Shown here: positions 8,801-15,533 of the stretch, one piece after another | Layout of the letters: each line of letters starts with the position of its first letter | Position numbering within the stretch: position 1 is the first letter of the stretch | DNA from: a virus | DNA: 64,000 nt | Reading direction: 5' to 3' (one strand) | Virus record (IMG/VR): IMGVR_UViG_3300027899_001695 | Location: 1 to 64,000 of that record | Position numbers and translations under genes: made by a program | Notes under the pieces: generated by a model | Told to the model about the DNA's origin: nothing | Seen by the model: the letters and a program-made list of their open reading frames with translations, nothing else | Database searches by the model: none

Positions 8801-9914
8801 AACTGATAATATAATGTATTATAGAAATAGTACGACATGGGTAGACATGAGTGGTGGAGGAGGAGTGGCCTATCTGCCATTGGCTGGTGGCACAATGACT
8901 TCTCCAGGAAACATTAATATGTTTGCTGGAAGCGTTATGCATGGATTAGGGGCTTTTACTCTTGATGCTATAACCACCCTTAATCTAGCCGCAGGTGCTT
9001 CACAAGTAATAACGATTGGAAATAGTTCTAATACTAATATTATTCAGCTACAAGGAAGTAGAACTCAAATTGTGGGGCCATTTAGATTAAGTCCTTATAC
9101 TGGGAGAGACCCCACACCTGGAGCAGGCTCTTTACATTATAGAACTGATTTAACTAATGGCGTAGGTAACGGTATTATACGATACTATGATAGTAGTGGT
9201 AATTGGATAACTCTTGCAGCTACGGGTTCTAGTAGTATATCTAATCATTCTTTGGATAGTGCTTATCACACTACTCCTGCAGGAGTCACAAGAACAGATT
9301 TATTAGCTACTTCAGCTAGATTTGGCCTTTTACGAAATTTAAATATGGATACTACTACTTATTTAGATGGGAGTGGGTTATTTAGTCAACCTACGCACTT
9401 TTTAGACTCTATTGGTTATCATACTGCTTTACGAAATAATACTGTTTTTAATGTTTCTACTACAGCTCATGGTTTTTGTCCTGCTTTACCAAATCCTGTA
9501 GATACTACAAAGTTCTTATCTGGGGCAGGAACGTGGTTAGTTCCTCCTGGAACTGGTGGAGGTGGAGGGAGCATTAGTGTAACTCAGCTTTTCTATAATT
9601 ACACAGGAGACCCTTATTATGGAACAGGAGGTAGAACGGCATCTACTACATATACTAATGGAACTAAAATACGTATGGTAACAGTTGCAGGATACACTTC
9701 TGGAGGTTCTTACACGACTTTTATGAGGGTTAAAACAGGAGCATCAACTGCAAATCAGATAGTGGCAGTTGCTGGGAATGACCCAGGTATAGGAGCTCCT
9801 GAAAATATTGAAACCATTACTTTTTTAGTTCCCCCTAATTATAAATATATGGTAGAGTTTGGATATGGGTATACTTCTTATATTTTAACTTGGGCCGAAT
9901 GGGATTTAGGATAA
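5826..9914 (+). CDS. Tail hub-fibre (receptor-binding) protein
   Basis: A 1362-residue protein. Residues 1-130 look like a tail hub domain (VFVGRIN-type strand, then ILIITATDYLQAFLDRKI). Residues about 200-330 contain the same beta domain as the connector protein at 638-1753. A hub-type segment closes near residue 515 (YEVIDIEYTEPNVSARINLI). The rest is fibre-like: IGDLIAKHITAGDIDAGSIT, a Gly-rich hinge, and two long repeats each ending FLSG.GTWL.P (near 8393-8420 and 9518-9545). A poly-Gly linker leads to a C-terminal domain likely to contact the receptor. This is a hub fused to a fibre, typical of long-tailed phages. The receptor is unknown. Confidence 0.75.
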   Translation: MAIGTQLYYSSTNDPATETWLPVGGEPAKIKIKIVDSAIGVPRTMEAYLINTMVGGVHEKEGIYTAYRRVKVVEYGTTKTIFVGRINTSQPTQDDSYGQILIITATDYLQAFLDRKINTDYNSDTANLTGYTRSQIIGYIINGKNADGVVYPSYNVPTNYITTNITASPSTEKIKRQYASSNKTVARAIEELAQEEPWSDRTWSKVWINGTSRTDINTNAYSFLTAGSQYAYWGQTAPFVGVNVTNVSVVGSYGSFTWQYYASDLTWKSLTILQTTTFGTISMERWEVPSDWTQVSVLGTTAYYVRCLASSVSSVSTLKAECAVGVGFNYYVDENGVFQYFRKGSRPVGGPVAAGLTFSLSPNPSLPLTQRQIMANYEFTNQPKEIVTRVYVKGTAADTGNIVSASACNAALETQLNTIKEKWDFISGSGMTTAELTTYAQNRANSLLYSRSSTVERGAVSVVRYPYYTIGGVVTLLRAGDLVRAKCSMTGTDMDYEVIDIEYTEPNVSARINLISPSAGRGSEADDMSNIINRLKDGDDSVIPSARIGDLIAKHITAGDIDAGSITVDIDLASDGEGGGGTLQSANFVHGTSGWQINYDGVAEFQDIYLRGEIYSGKTLSVGGGSFTAGTVTLDSSGVKIKNTAADASTCSFYTYGNVLSGEIYAKFPATGMYLYSYGTIDLEAAKGDISIGTASGSVDFYAPYGDYHFHNDGFTSPPFLILPSAAATATKANGSLFFNSATDAFMGKTAAGWVTLGALSFPAHALDSASHTNSANLTSSLTATSARTGLMRALSNVSGEYFNGTGGWTVPTTVATHYLDDTSIHIGLSDTINLNTSSFTHGLCPKLDGNVAHFLSGMGTWLTPSVGHSPNADWGMASGAGAASGTLFLSGALVSDLTINNGLSIKSAGAFNVQGNGSITVRTTGVGGITYIGDSNITSSSVRIYGGLNADLLIQATGTGRIYMRAAQGMIMPTATTAPTTITTGAMYYNTTDNIMYYRNSTTWVDMSGGGGVAYLPLAGGTMTSPGNINMFAGSVMHGLGAFTLDAITTLNLAAGASQVITIGNSSNTNIIQLQGSRTQIVGPFRLSPYTGRDPTPGAGSLHYRTDLTNGVGNGIIRYYDSSGNWITLAATGSSSISNHSLDSAYHTTPAGVTRTDLLATSARFGLLRNLNMDTTTYLDGSGLFSQPTHFLDSIGYHTALRNNTVFNVSTTAHGFCPALPNPVDTTKFLSGAGTWLVPPGTGGGGGSISVTQLFYNYTGDPYYGTGGRTASTTYTNGTKIRMVTVAGYTSGGSYTTFMRVKTGASTANQIVAVAGNDPGIGAPENIETITFLVPPNYKYMVEFGYGYTSYILTWAEWDLG

Positions 9915-9919
9915 AATAA

Positions 9920-9937
9920 AAAAGCGGAGAAAATGAA
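9920..9937 (+). repeat. Dispersed GCGGA-type motif, intergenic copy
   Basis: AAAAGCGGAGAAAATGAA immediately before the start of the gene at 9938. This is one of the intergenic copies of a motif (roughly AAAAWTGCGGARAAAG) that recurs throughout the window. Here its GGAG also acts as the ribosome site. Comparable intergenic copies have their GCGG, or a one-base variant of it, at 15517, 16381, 23819 and 38997. Copies inside genes are listed in the findings. Confidence 0.55.
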
Positions 9938-11155
9938 ATGGCTTGGGGAACAACAATAAAAACAACAAAGGTACCAATTGCAATAAAGGATTTTAAACTT
10001 TATACAATGTCTGGAACTGCTCTATGGACAAAATTAAGTCTTGCAGGAATTGGGACACCGATGGGCATGCTTGATAATACATATTATTATACAGATGAAG
10101 CAGGTTGGAAGTTAATTCTAGGAGATTTAGTGCAGAACTCTTCTCTTTATGTTACCGATAGATATGACTGTCCACTTCCATATGATTTAGCTTTCTCTTT
10201 TGGGCTTTTTTATGCAGATGGAAGTAGTTCTATCAATGAGAAAAAAGGGTATTATAATTGGTATATCTGCAATTCCAATAAAGAGTTGTTGGAACGTTGT
10301 ATAGGGCCTTTGGAACGAGAGTGGGGGTTTAATTTTAAAATACATTCTTATGATTCTGAGAAAAAGGGTACACAAACGAATTTTGGGGAAAGAAATAAAG
10401 ATATCTATAGATTAATTACTAATATTGGTGCAGGAAATAAAAGAAAAAGCCCTAGAAAAGACTTTATTAAAGAATGGCACCAAATGTTTCATACGGAAGG
10501 GGGTAGGAAGAGAGTTCCTGGGTGTATCATGGAAAGCCCCTTGGAAACTAAGCAGGCTTTTATTGATGGGGTTATTGAAGGAGACGCTCATAAGAAAGGC
10601 CATATGTTGGGTGTTAAGAATAAATATACTTTAATGGAGCTTTATATCATTATGGATGAGCTTAGTCTTAATCCAAAAGCTTATCCAGAAAAACGAAGAG
10701 AAGATTTCTGGTATTTGCATTATTCTTTCTTAAATAAGCACGATTCTTATATTGCAAGATTCTTGGAAAATAAAGATTGGACTTCTGTTCAGGCAATAGC
10801 GAATGAATTTAAAATGTCTAATGGAATGGTTGGGGGCATTTTAGAAGGAATGGAAAAGAAAGGAAATATTATATTTCAAAAACCTTGGTCACAAAGAAAA
10901 GAAGTAAAACTAGTAAAAGGAATTGAAGCACATTGTGACAAGTTTGCAATGAAAGCGAGGGTTTTAGCATTTGAAAGGTATGGATTAAATTCTTGTGGTT
11001 TTGTAATTGGTGATGTACCACAAGGAAGACATAGTTTTAATTTAATTGTAACGACAACTGGTTTTCTTTTATTTGAACCGCAAAATACTGTTGCAAACTT
11101 TGGGGTTTTTCCTTTGGGTGGTAGAGATTATAAAACGGACATTGTCTTAATCTAA
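9938..11155 (+). CDS. Cysteine-peptidase-like protein interrupted by LAGLIDADG domain
   Basis: A 405-residue composite. Residues 1-78 and 332-405 read as one protein: SSLYVTDRYDC, then DKFAMKARVL, GRHSFNLIVTTTGFLLFEPQ and GRDYKTDIVLI. Cys, His and EPQ in that order suggest a papain/transglutaminase-like fold, as in MOA-related lectin C-terminal domains. This is inference. Residues about 79-332 are a LAGLIDADG endonuclease with both motifs (AFSFGLFYADG at 85-95, TKQAFIDGVIEGDAH at 204-218) and a winged-helix-like tail (WTSVQAIANEFKMSNGMVGG). The insertion lies exactly at the presumed catalytic Cys, and Cys residues flank both ends. The usual intein splicing blocks and terminal Asn are missing. 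It follows the fibre gene, so a tail-associated or lysis role for the host protein is possible. Confidence 0.65.
   Translation: MAWGTTIKTTKVPIAIKDFKLYTMSGTALWTKLSLAGIGTPMGMLDNTYYYTDEAGWKLILGDLVQNSSLYVTDRYDCPLPYDLAFSFGLFYADGSSSINEKKGYYNWYICNSNKELLERCIGPLEREWGFNFKIHSYDSEKKGTQTNFGERNKDIYRLITNIGAGNKRKSPRKDFIKEWHQMFHTEGGRKRVPGCIMESPLETKQAFIDGVIEGDAHKKGHMLGVKNKYTLMELYIIMDELSLNPKAYPEKRREDFWYLHYSFLNKHDSYIARFLENKDWTSVQAIANEFKMSNGMVGGILEGMEKKGNIIFQKPWSQRKEVKLVKGIEAHCDKFAMKARVLAFERYGLNSCGFVIGDVPQGRHSFNLIVTTTGFLLFEPQNTVANFGVFPLGGRDYKTDIVLI
10169..10933 (+). mobile_element. In-frame LAGLIDADG insertion without intein splicing blocks
   Basis: About 255 codons inserted in frame between the two halves of the cysteine-peptidase-like protein. 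The first LAGLIDADG helix begins only seven residues after Cys78, which leaves no room for an intein N-terminal splicing domain. The 3' border reads GIEAH then CDKF, not the HN/Cys junction of inteins. It may be an unusual or decayed element, or a homing domain tolerated as a surface insertion. Confidence 0.55.
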
Positions 11156-11213
11156 TTTTAAAACACAGACCTTATAGGTTATAATTAGAATAGTAATTAA
11201 GGAGGTAGATTTT

Positions 11214-11306
11214 ATGCTTTGGACTATTACATGGTATGCGTTTTGGGTAATTGTTATCGGTTCAATTGGAACAATTATCTGGACCCTGATTAAAAACAAG
11301 AAATAA
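11214..11306 (+). CDS. Small single-pass membrane protein
   Basis: A 30-residue protein (ending TIIWTLIKNKK) that is almost entirely one hydrophobic helix with a basic C-terminus. A strong TAAGGAGGTAGATTTT ribosome site supports translation. It is followed 12 bases later by another membrane protein gene. Size and placement after the tail genes fit a lysis-associated or inner-membrane peptide, but no function can be assigned. Confidence 0.6.
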   Translation: MLWTITWYAFWVIVIGSIGTIIWTLIKNKK

Positions 11307-11318
11307 AGGAGGATAGAA

Positions 11319-12104
11319 ATGGCAATTAATATAACACCTGAAGAGAGGAATTTCCGATTTAAAGTAACCCAGTTAGGACGTTACCTATTGGCTTTCTTTG
11401 TTGTCGGATTGGCCTTTACTTTAATCTTTTTCTCACCCACTAAAGACCCAGCACCTTATATAGGTCTTGCTGGTACTTTGATTGGGGCTATTGTTATGTT
11501 CTACTTTAGGTCGTCTTCTTCAAATGAAAAGATGCCTGTTGATTCAACTAGCAATAATGAAGATGTCGTAGTTCCTGCGATGCTTCCGTTTGTAGGCAAT
11601 TCACCTGCTGCAAATACCCCAAGAATGTGTTCAACTGGAGAATTACACGCTCCGAATTGTGGATGTGGAGATTGTGAGCCTTATTCAGCTCCTATTGAGT
11701 ATGAAGAGGTTAAGAATTATTCCGCACCTTCTGTAAGTTTTGACTTTAATGCTGTATTAGCTAGACTTGAGAAAGAAGCTAAAGCAGACGGTATAAAGTG
11801 GACAAAGATGAAGGCCGCAATGGAGTTTAAAGTCTGGTTATTCAATAATATCACAATCGGTTCTGACCGTTGGGCAGAAGGTATGGATGTTGCTTTAGAC
11901 TTAGCTAGTAAGGCCTATGCTGATGTAATTGGTATAGCTGCTCCTATTGCTTATTCTGAGGTTGCTAACTATAATGCTCACATGAACAAACTGAAGAAAG
12001 ATGTTAAGAATAAGTACGGTTGTGGCAAAGTTCCTGCAGAAGCAGTAAGAGTTGCTGTAATGACACTAAGGGAAGTTTTAAAATATCATGAAGAGATTAG
12101 CTAA
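11319..12104 (+). CDS. Membrane protein with two N-terminal helices
   Basis: A 261-residue protein preceded by AAAGGAGGATAGAA. Two membrane helices lie at residues about 20-40 and 45-62 (YLLAFFVVGLAFTLIFF; YIGLAGTLIGAIVMFYF). A cysteine cluster follows (CSTGELHAPNCGCGDC, about 106-121), then a mostly helical soluble domain with basic segments. The next gene, a lipoprotein, starts inside its 3' end. Together with the 30-residue membrane peptide this could be a lysis or membrane module. No holin or spanin family is clearly recognised. Confidence 0.58.
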   Translation: MAINITPEERNFRFKVTQLGRYLLAFFVVGLAFTLIFFSPTKDPAPYIGLAGTLIGAIVMFYFRSSSSNEKMPVDSTSNNEDVVVPAMLPFVGNSPAANTPRMCSTGELHAPNCGCGDCEPYSAPIEYEEVKNYSAPSVSFDFNAVLARLEKEAKADGIKWTKMKAAMEFKVWLFNNITIGSDRWAEGMDVALDLASKAYADVIGIAAPIAYSEVANYNAHMNKLKKDVKNKYGCGKVPAEAVRVAVMTLREVLKYHEEIS

Positions 12105-12450
12105 ACCTTTAGTACTAATAGCGATTTTTCTTCTTTTTCTTTCTTCCGCCTTTTTAGGCTGTAACAGAAATTATGAAGAGTTTGCTATTACCGAAGTAAA
12201 GTATGAGGTACAATGTGGCTACGTGTTTCTTTGTTGGTACACTACAGAGCCCGCAATAAGTACTGTGTATACTTGTACTTTACCACCGAATGGGACTTGT
12301 TCAATCATTGCAATAGAACCTGAGATGGGGACTTTACATCAGATAAGTGTTTGTACAGATGAAACTGTGGAAAAATACCAAATTAGGACGGTAAATGCTA
12401 CTGGTGAGGAAGATTGGCAAGAATTTGCCAACCCCTACTTGACAAAGTAA
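12088..12450 (+). CDS. Predicted lipoprotein
   Basis: A 120-residue secreted protein. It has a basic N-terminus (MKRLAKP), a hydrophobic core (LVLIAIFLLFLSSA) and a lipobox-like FLGC with Cys25. The mature part contains five further cysteines and looks like a small beta-sandwich (Ig/fibronectin-like: EFAITEVKYEVQCGYVFLCW). It overlaps the preceding membrane protein gene by 17 bases. Options include an outer-membrane spanin-like partner, which would imply a Gram-negative host, or a superinfection-exclusion lipoprotein. Neither can be decided from sequence. Confidence 0.62.
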   Translation: MKRLAKPLVLIAIFLLFLSSAFLGCNRNYEEFAITEVKYEVQCGYVFLCWYTTEPAISTVYTCTLPPNGTCSIIAIEPEMGTLHQISVCTDETVEKYQIRTVNATGEEDWQEFANPYLTK

Positions 12451-12490
12451 TAAAAATAGAGTAATATAAGTACACCGACTCAATTGGATG

Positions 12491-12530
12491 GGGAGGGGAG
12501 GAGCCGAAACATGCTCGTCACCTTCCCTTC
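12491..12530 (+). terminator. Structured RNA hairpin, possible terminator
   Basis: G-rich GGAGGGGAGG pairs with CCTTCCCTTC (10 pairs including two G-U) around an inner GAGC/GCTC hairpin. It stands between the lipoprotein gene and the replication operon. The following T-tract is weak (TGATTTT), so it may be a poor terminator or another RNA element. The remainder of the 122-base gap contains the promoter at 12548. Confidence 0.4.
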
Positions 12531-12547
12531 TGATTTTGGAGGGGGTA

Positions 12548-12566
12548 TTGACACAGGGTATATAAT
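12548..12566 (+). promoter_or_regulatory. Promoter-like element of replication operon
   Basis: TTGACA at 12548-12553 and TATAAT at 12561-12566 are both perfect consensus hexamers but only 7 bases apart. TATTAT at 12569 gives a 15-base spacing instead. TATAAT is followed by exactly six bases and then the ATG at 12573, so a transcript from it would be leaderless. Confidence 0.45.
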
Positions 12567-12572
12567 AGTATT

Positions 12573-13016
12573 ATGAACTGCACAGATATTCGGAGTTATT
12601 GGGAAGATAAATACCTTAAAAAGTTTAAATATCCCTATTCTTCTCCAAAAGTTATCATGGAATTAACTCTTTTAAAGAGGTTAATAAAGGCATATAATGA
12701 ATATATAGTCTTAGAGGCTATAGATTCATTCTTTAGTGGTAGTAAAACAGCAGATAAAGTAACAATTCCGTATTTTGCCACACCAAAAGTATTCAAAGAT
12801 ATTAATAGAGAGATACTTTTACTTAAAGATGTTGCAAAGTACTTCAGATATTTAAAAGATAACAAAGTAGACAGAAAAAAGCGGAAGAAAATAGAAGAAT
12901 TATTGCATGAATATATAGATTACAAGACAGCGATGGTTCTATTTGATTACGAAAAGCTTAGATTACCAGAGATAATAAACGAATTAGAAGGAGAAATCAA
13001 TGCAACAGGGATATGA
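12573..13016 (+). CDS. Hypothetical protein, first gene of replication operon
   Basis: A 147-residue, mostly helical, basic protein beginning MNCTDIRSYWEDKYLKKF. It has no ribosome site at usual distance. Its ATG lies six bases after a TATAAT, suggesting leaderless translation. It overlaps the helicase gene by 17 bases, so a replication role such as a helicase loader or initiator is possible by position only. A copy of the dispersed motif lies inside (GCGG at 12881) in the frame reading AAG CGG AAG. Confidence 0.55.
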   Translation: MNCTDIRSYWEDKYLKKFKYPYSSPKVIMELTLLKRLIKAYNEYIVLEAIDSFFSGSKTADKVTIPYFATPKVFKDINREILLLKDVAKYFRYLKDNKVDRKKRKKIEELLHEYIDYKTAMVLFDYEKLRLPEIINELEGEINATGI

Positions 13017-14208
13017 AGACCGTTTCCTATCATCAATCAATAATCTAGAAGACCTTTCAGACGTTAATTTAGCAGGGATTACTCCTGAAACCCTTGTAAT
13101 TCGTAGAGAAGTGCTTCAATTCATCATGACATACGCTTCTAGACATCAATCTTTCCCCGCAAGGGACTTAGTAGAGCTAGAATTCTCTGATTTTAAGTAT
13201 ATGGATGGGGTAAAGGCGGAAGAACGGCAGTTCTTGATGAAAGAGCTGATAAAATCCGAAGTTAGACGTAAGGTAGTTAATATTATAGATAAAAGCTCTA
13301 CTATGTTGCATAAAGATACGTATGGAACAATTGATTATCTTCAATCCCAAATTTCTCAAGTTAAAAGGCCCGTTTCTTTCTCTAAAAGTTACACAGATAA
13401 AGAAGCTTTAAGTCGTTTAGTAAAATTGCGGGAAAGAAAAGAAAAATTAAAGAAAGGCGGGATACTTGGAATTAAAACAGGACTATCTTTCTTTGATGCC
13501 CAGCTTCTTGGTTGGCAAGCTGGTAACTTAGTAGCTATTATTGCTAGATTAGGGATTGGGAAGTCTACTTTAGGTACTTATTTATCGTGTTTTGCCTATT
13601 CAGAGGGGTATAGAGTGGCCTATCTTAGTCCTGAAATGACTACAGAAGAAGAAGAATTGAAATGGGATACCACAATGGGTGCTTTAATGGGTTATAAGTT
13701 CTCTACTTCTGGGCTTATGAGAGGAGAAGTAAACGAAAAAGAGTATGAAGAGTTCCTTCTTAAGATGTCAGAACGAAAAGATTGGTTGACAATGGATTCG
13801 GCTCAGAATAAAGCTTTTACTTTACCTGCTATTGAGTCAATTATTGATGAGTTCTCACCAGATGTTGTCGTAATAGATGGCTTTTTGCTACTTAATATTG
13901 GTGATAAATCTCCACAGAATATGGAAAGGGCTGCAAATGAATTAAAAAGCATTGCTTTAAGTCGTAGAGTCGTGATGTTGGTTACATCACAGGCAAACCG
14001 TCAAGCTGGAACTGAGATGCCTGAGATGCATCAGGTCTATGGCACAGATGCTCTTGGGCATGCCGCAGATGTTGTCATTATGATGGCAGATGATGAAACT
14101 AAGCCTAATAAACGGTGGGTTTCTATCGCTAAAAAGCGTATGGGAGCAGGAATCAACAAGAAAGTACTCGTGAATTTTGATGTGGATATCGGCTCGATAG
14201 GTGGGTAG
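13000..14208 (+). CDS. Replicative DNA helicase, DnaB-like
   Basis: A 402-residue RecA-fold helicase. Walker A is ARLGIGKST (182-190), Walker B is VVVIDG (289-294), and TSQANRQAG (329-337) matches the DnaB-type sensor strand. The N-terminal 150 residues are helical and correspond to the DnaB N-terminal/linker region. It unwinds the fork and probably partners the primase encoded just downstream. GAAGGAGAAATCA precedes its ATG. A GCGGGA copy of the dispersed motif falls in the linker coding region (GCGG at 13428). Confidence 0.9.
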   Translation: MQQGYEDRFLSSINNLEDLSDVNLAGITPETLVIRREVLQFIMTYASRHQSFPARDLVELEFSDFKYMDGVKAEERQFLMKELIKSEVRRKVVNIIDKSSTMLHKDTYGTIDYLQSQISQVKRPVSFSKSYTDKEALSRLVKLRERKEKLKKGGILGIKTGLSFFDAQLLGWQAGNLVAIIARLGIGKSTLGTYLSCFAYSEGYRVAYLSPEMTTEEEELKWDTTMGALMGYKFSTSGLMRGEVNEKEYEEFLLKMSERKDWLTMDSAQNKAFTLPAIESIIDEFSPDVVVIDGFLLLNIGDKSPQNMERAANELKSIALSRRVVMLVTSQANRQAGTEMPEMHQVYGTDALGHAADVVIMMADDETKPNKRWVSIAKKRMGAGINKKVLVNFDVDIGSIGG

Positions 14209-14209
14209 A

Positions 14210-14398
14210 ATGGAAGACAAGTTCTATTGTCCTAAAACCTATCTTTATTGCGATAGACCAATGGAATTAAAAGAAATAAAAGGTCCTAATGGGATTATTT
14301 ATTTAATACCTAACTGTCATACAGATACTAGAAAATGTAAGTTTGAAATACATAAAAGAATGGTGCAAGCATTGGAGAAATGTGCAGATGCAAGTTAA
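14210..14398 (+). CDS. Small zinc-binding protein
   Basis: A 62-residue protein read from ATG 14210. Cysteines are arranged C-x7-C, then C-x7-C (YCPKTYLYC and NCHTDTRKC), consistent with a small zinc ribbon. It lies between helicase and primase and overlaps the latter by 11 bases. An upstream GTG at 14201 in the same frame is an alternative start. Its role is unknown. It could be an accessory DNA-binding factor of the replisome. Confidence 0.5.
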   Translation: MEDKFYCPKTYLYCDRPMELKEIKGPNGIIYLIPNCHTDTRKCKFEIHKRMVQALEKCADAS

Positions 14399-15263
14399 AC
14401 AGATTGTAAAAGAATTAGGAATTAAAATATATCAAGAGAATAATCATTCTCATGAGCTTTATTGTTGGTGTCCTTTTCATAATGAGAAGAGCCCCAGTTT
14501 TAATATCAACTATATTACAGGAAAATGGCAATGTCATGCTGCTTCGTGTGCTATAAAGGGGCGTTCAGTAGATGAGCTGTCTCAAAAGTTAGTAGGAAAG
14601 ACATTTAATCTTGAAGAAGAGGATAATTGGGCTGAACGAATTCATGAACAGCTGTATCCTACAATAAAAAGGGAAACACAGCCCTTTATTCCCTTACTGC
14701 CCTTAGCATTAAGAAATGCAGGGCAGGTTTTCTTAAACAAAAGAGGTATAGAGAATACTTCCATTAATAAATGGAATTTAATGTATTGGGAATCTGTAAA
14801 TGCGATTGTGATTCCTATAGCGTTCTACGGATATATACTAAGGTATATAGATGCGGAAAAAACAAAAGAAAAGTACAAATATGTAAGCGGAACTAAGATA
14901 ACAAACGGATTATTTGGTGAAGAAAACTTGACATTTGGGGAAGAAAGTAGTATAATATTAGTTGAAGGTAGTTTAGATGCTATTTCGATGCATCAAAAGG
15001 GATTTAAGAATACTTTGGCTTTGTTACATGCCGATATGTCGGATATGCAAATGAAAGTATTAACAAAGTATATGGTTCCTATATATTTGATGCTTGACCC
15101 TGATGTTGCAGGAATTATGGCTTCTATTAAAATCTACCAAAAGCTTCGCTCTACTTTTGTAGTGAGAACCTGTCTCTTGCCTGATGGTAAAGACCCAGAT
15201 TCTTGCTCAATTGAGGAAATAAATAAAGCGTTGGCGGAAGCCAAACTAGGAGGTGTAGCATAA
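14388..15263 (+). CDS. DNA primase, DnaG-like (CHC2 + TOPRIM)
   Basis: A 291-residue primase read from ATG 14388, which has a GGAG ten bases upstream. A longer reading from TTG 14343 has no such site. The CHC2 zinc finger is C28-x2-H31-x17-C49-x4-C54 (CPFHNEKSPSFN, then WQCHAASC). The TOPRIM domain has IILVEGSLDAISM (acidic motif) and IYLMLDPDVAGIM. The protein is shorter than bacterial DnaG and lacks a helicase-interaction domain, as is common in phages. It synthesises primers for the family A polymerase encoded nearby. A consensus sigma-70 promoter sits within the gene at 14928-14956. Confidence 0.86.
   Translation: MQVKQIVKELGIKIYQENNHSHELYCWCPFHNEKSPSFNINYITGKWQCHAASCAIKGRSVDELSQKLVGKTFNLEEEDNWAERIHEQLYPTIKRETQPFIPLLPLALRNAGQVFLNKRGIENTSINKWNLMYWESVNAIVIPIAFYGYILRYIDAEKTKEKYKYVSGTKITNGLFGEENLTFGEESSIILVEGSLDAISMHQKGFKNTLALLHADMSDMQMKVLTKYMVPIYLMLDPDVAGIMASIKIYQKLRSTFVVRTCLLPDGKDPDSCSIEEINKALAEAKLGGVA
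14928..14956 (+). promoter_or_regulatory. Consensus sigma-70 promoter inside primase gene
   Basis: TTGACA (14928-14933), 17-base spacer, TATAAT (14951-14956). This matches the bacterial housekeeping consensus at every position. Transcription would start near 14963, about 570 bases before the single-strand-binding protein gene, and would include the structured leader at 15264-15533. Confidence 0.5.
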
Positions 15264-15533
15264 GGACTAAGGGGGAACCCTGATGAAGCGTATAAATAAC
15301 TTTAGCTTTTTATGAGTTATTGAAGTGGGAGTAAAACAGACGACAATGGCACTTTATAAGGAGTCTTATAAAGGATAAATTAGGCTACTAATATAAGAAC
15401 ATATACTTTTGAGATTATATAGTATGTAAAAGCGGGAGTTAAACAGAAAAGACATGGCAAATTAATCAAAGGTGAATTCAAACGCCTTTGATGTGGGAAA
15501 CAAAATAAATAAAAAAACGGAGAAAAGAATTAA
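15264..15533 (+). ncRNA. Leader region with tandem structured RNA elements
   Basis: A 270-base gap without a gene. Two similar units occur in tandem. Each has an upstream hairpin (AATAACT/AGTTATT near 15296-15322; ACATA.ACT/AGTATGT near 15399-15427). Each then has a conserved single strand (GGGAGTAAAACAGA with ATGGCA; GGGAGTTAAACAGA with ATGGCA), followed by a second hairpin (CTTTATAAG/CTTATAAAG at 15351-15373; ATCAAAGG/CCTTTGAT near 15464-15491). The region ends with a copy of the dispersed GCGGA-type motif. The duplicated motif plus varying but paired helices suggests selected RNA structure in the leader of the single-strand-binding protein mRNA. Confidence 0.45.

Noticed and set aside
11214-12450. 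Confident holin-spanin lysis cassette
   Set aside because: Topology and the lipoprotein signal fit, but no endolysin or recognisable holin/spanin motif was found, so only membrane and lipoprotein calls are made.
12501-12530. Hammerhead-ribozyme-like GAAAC..GTC, and CTGATGA near 15280
   Set aside because: Neither site has the other core element at the required position, and the helices needed for a hammerhead cannot be formed.
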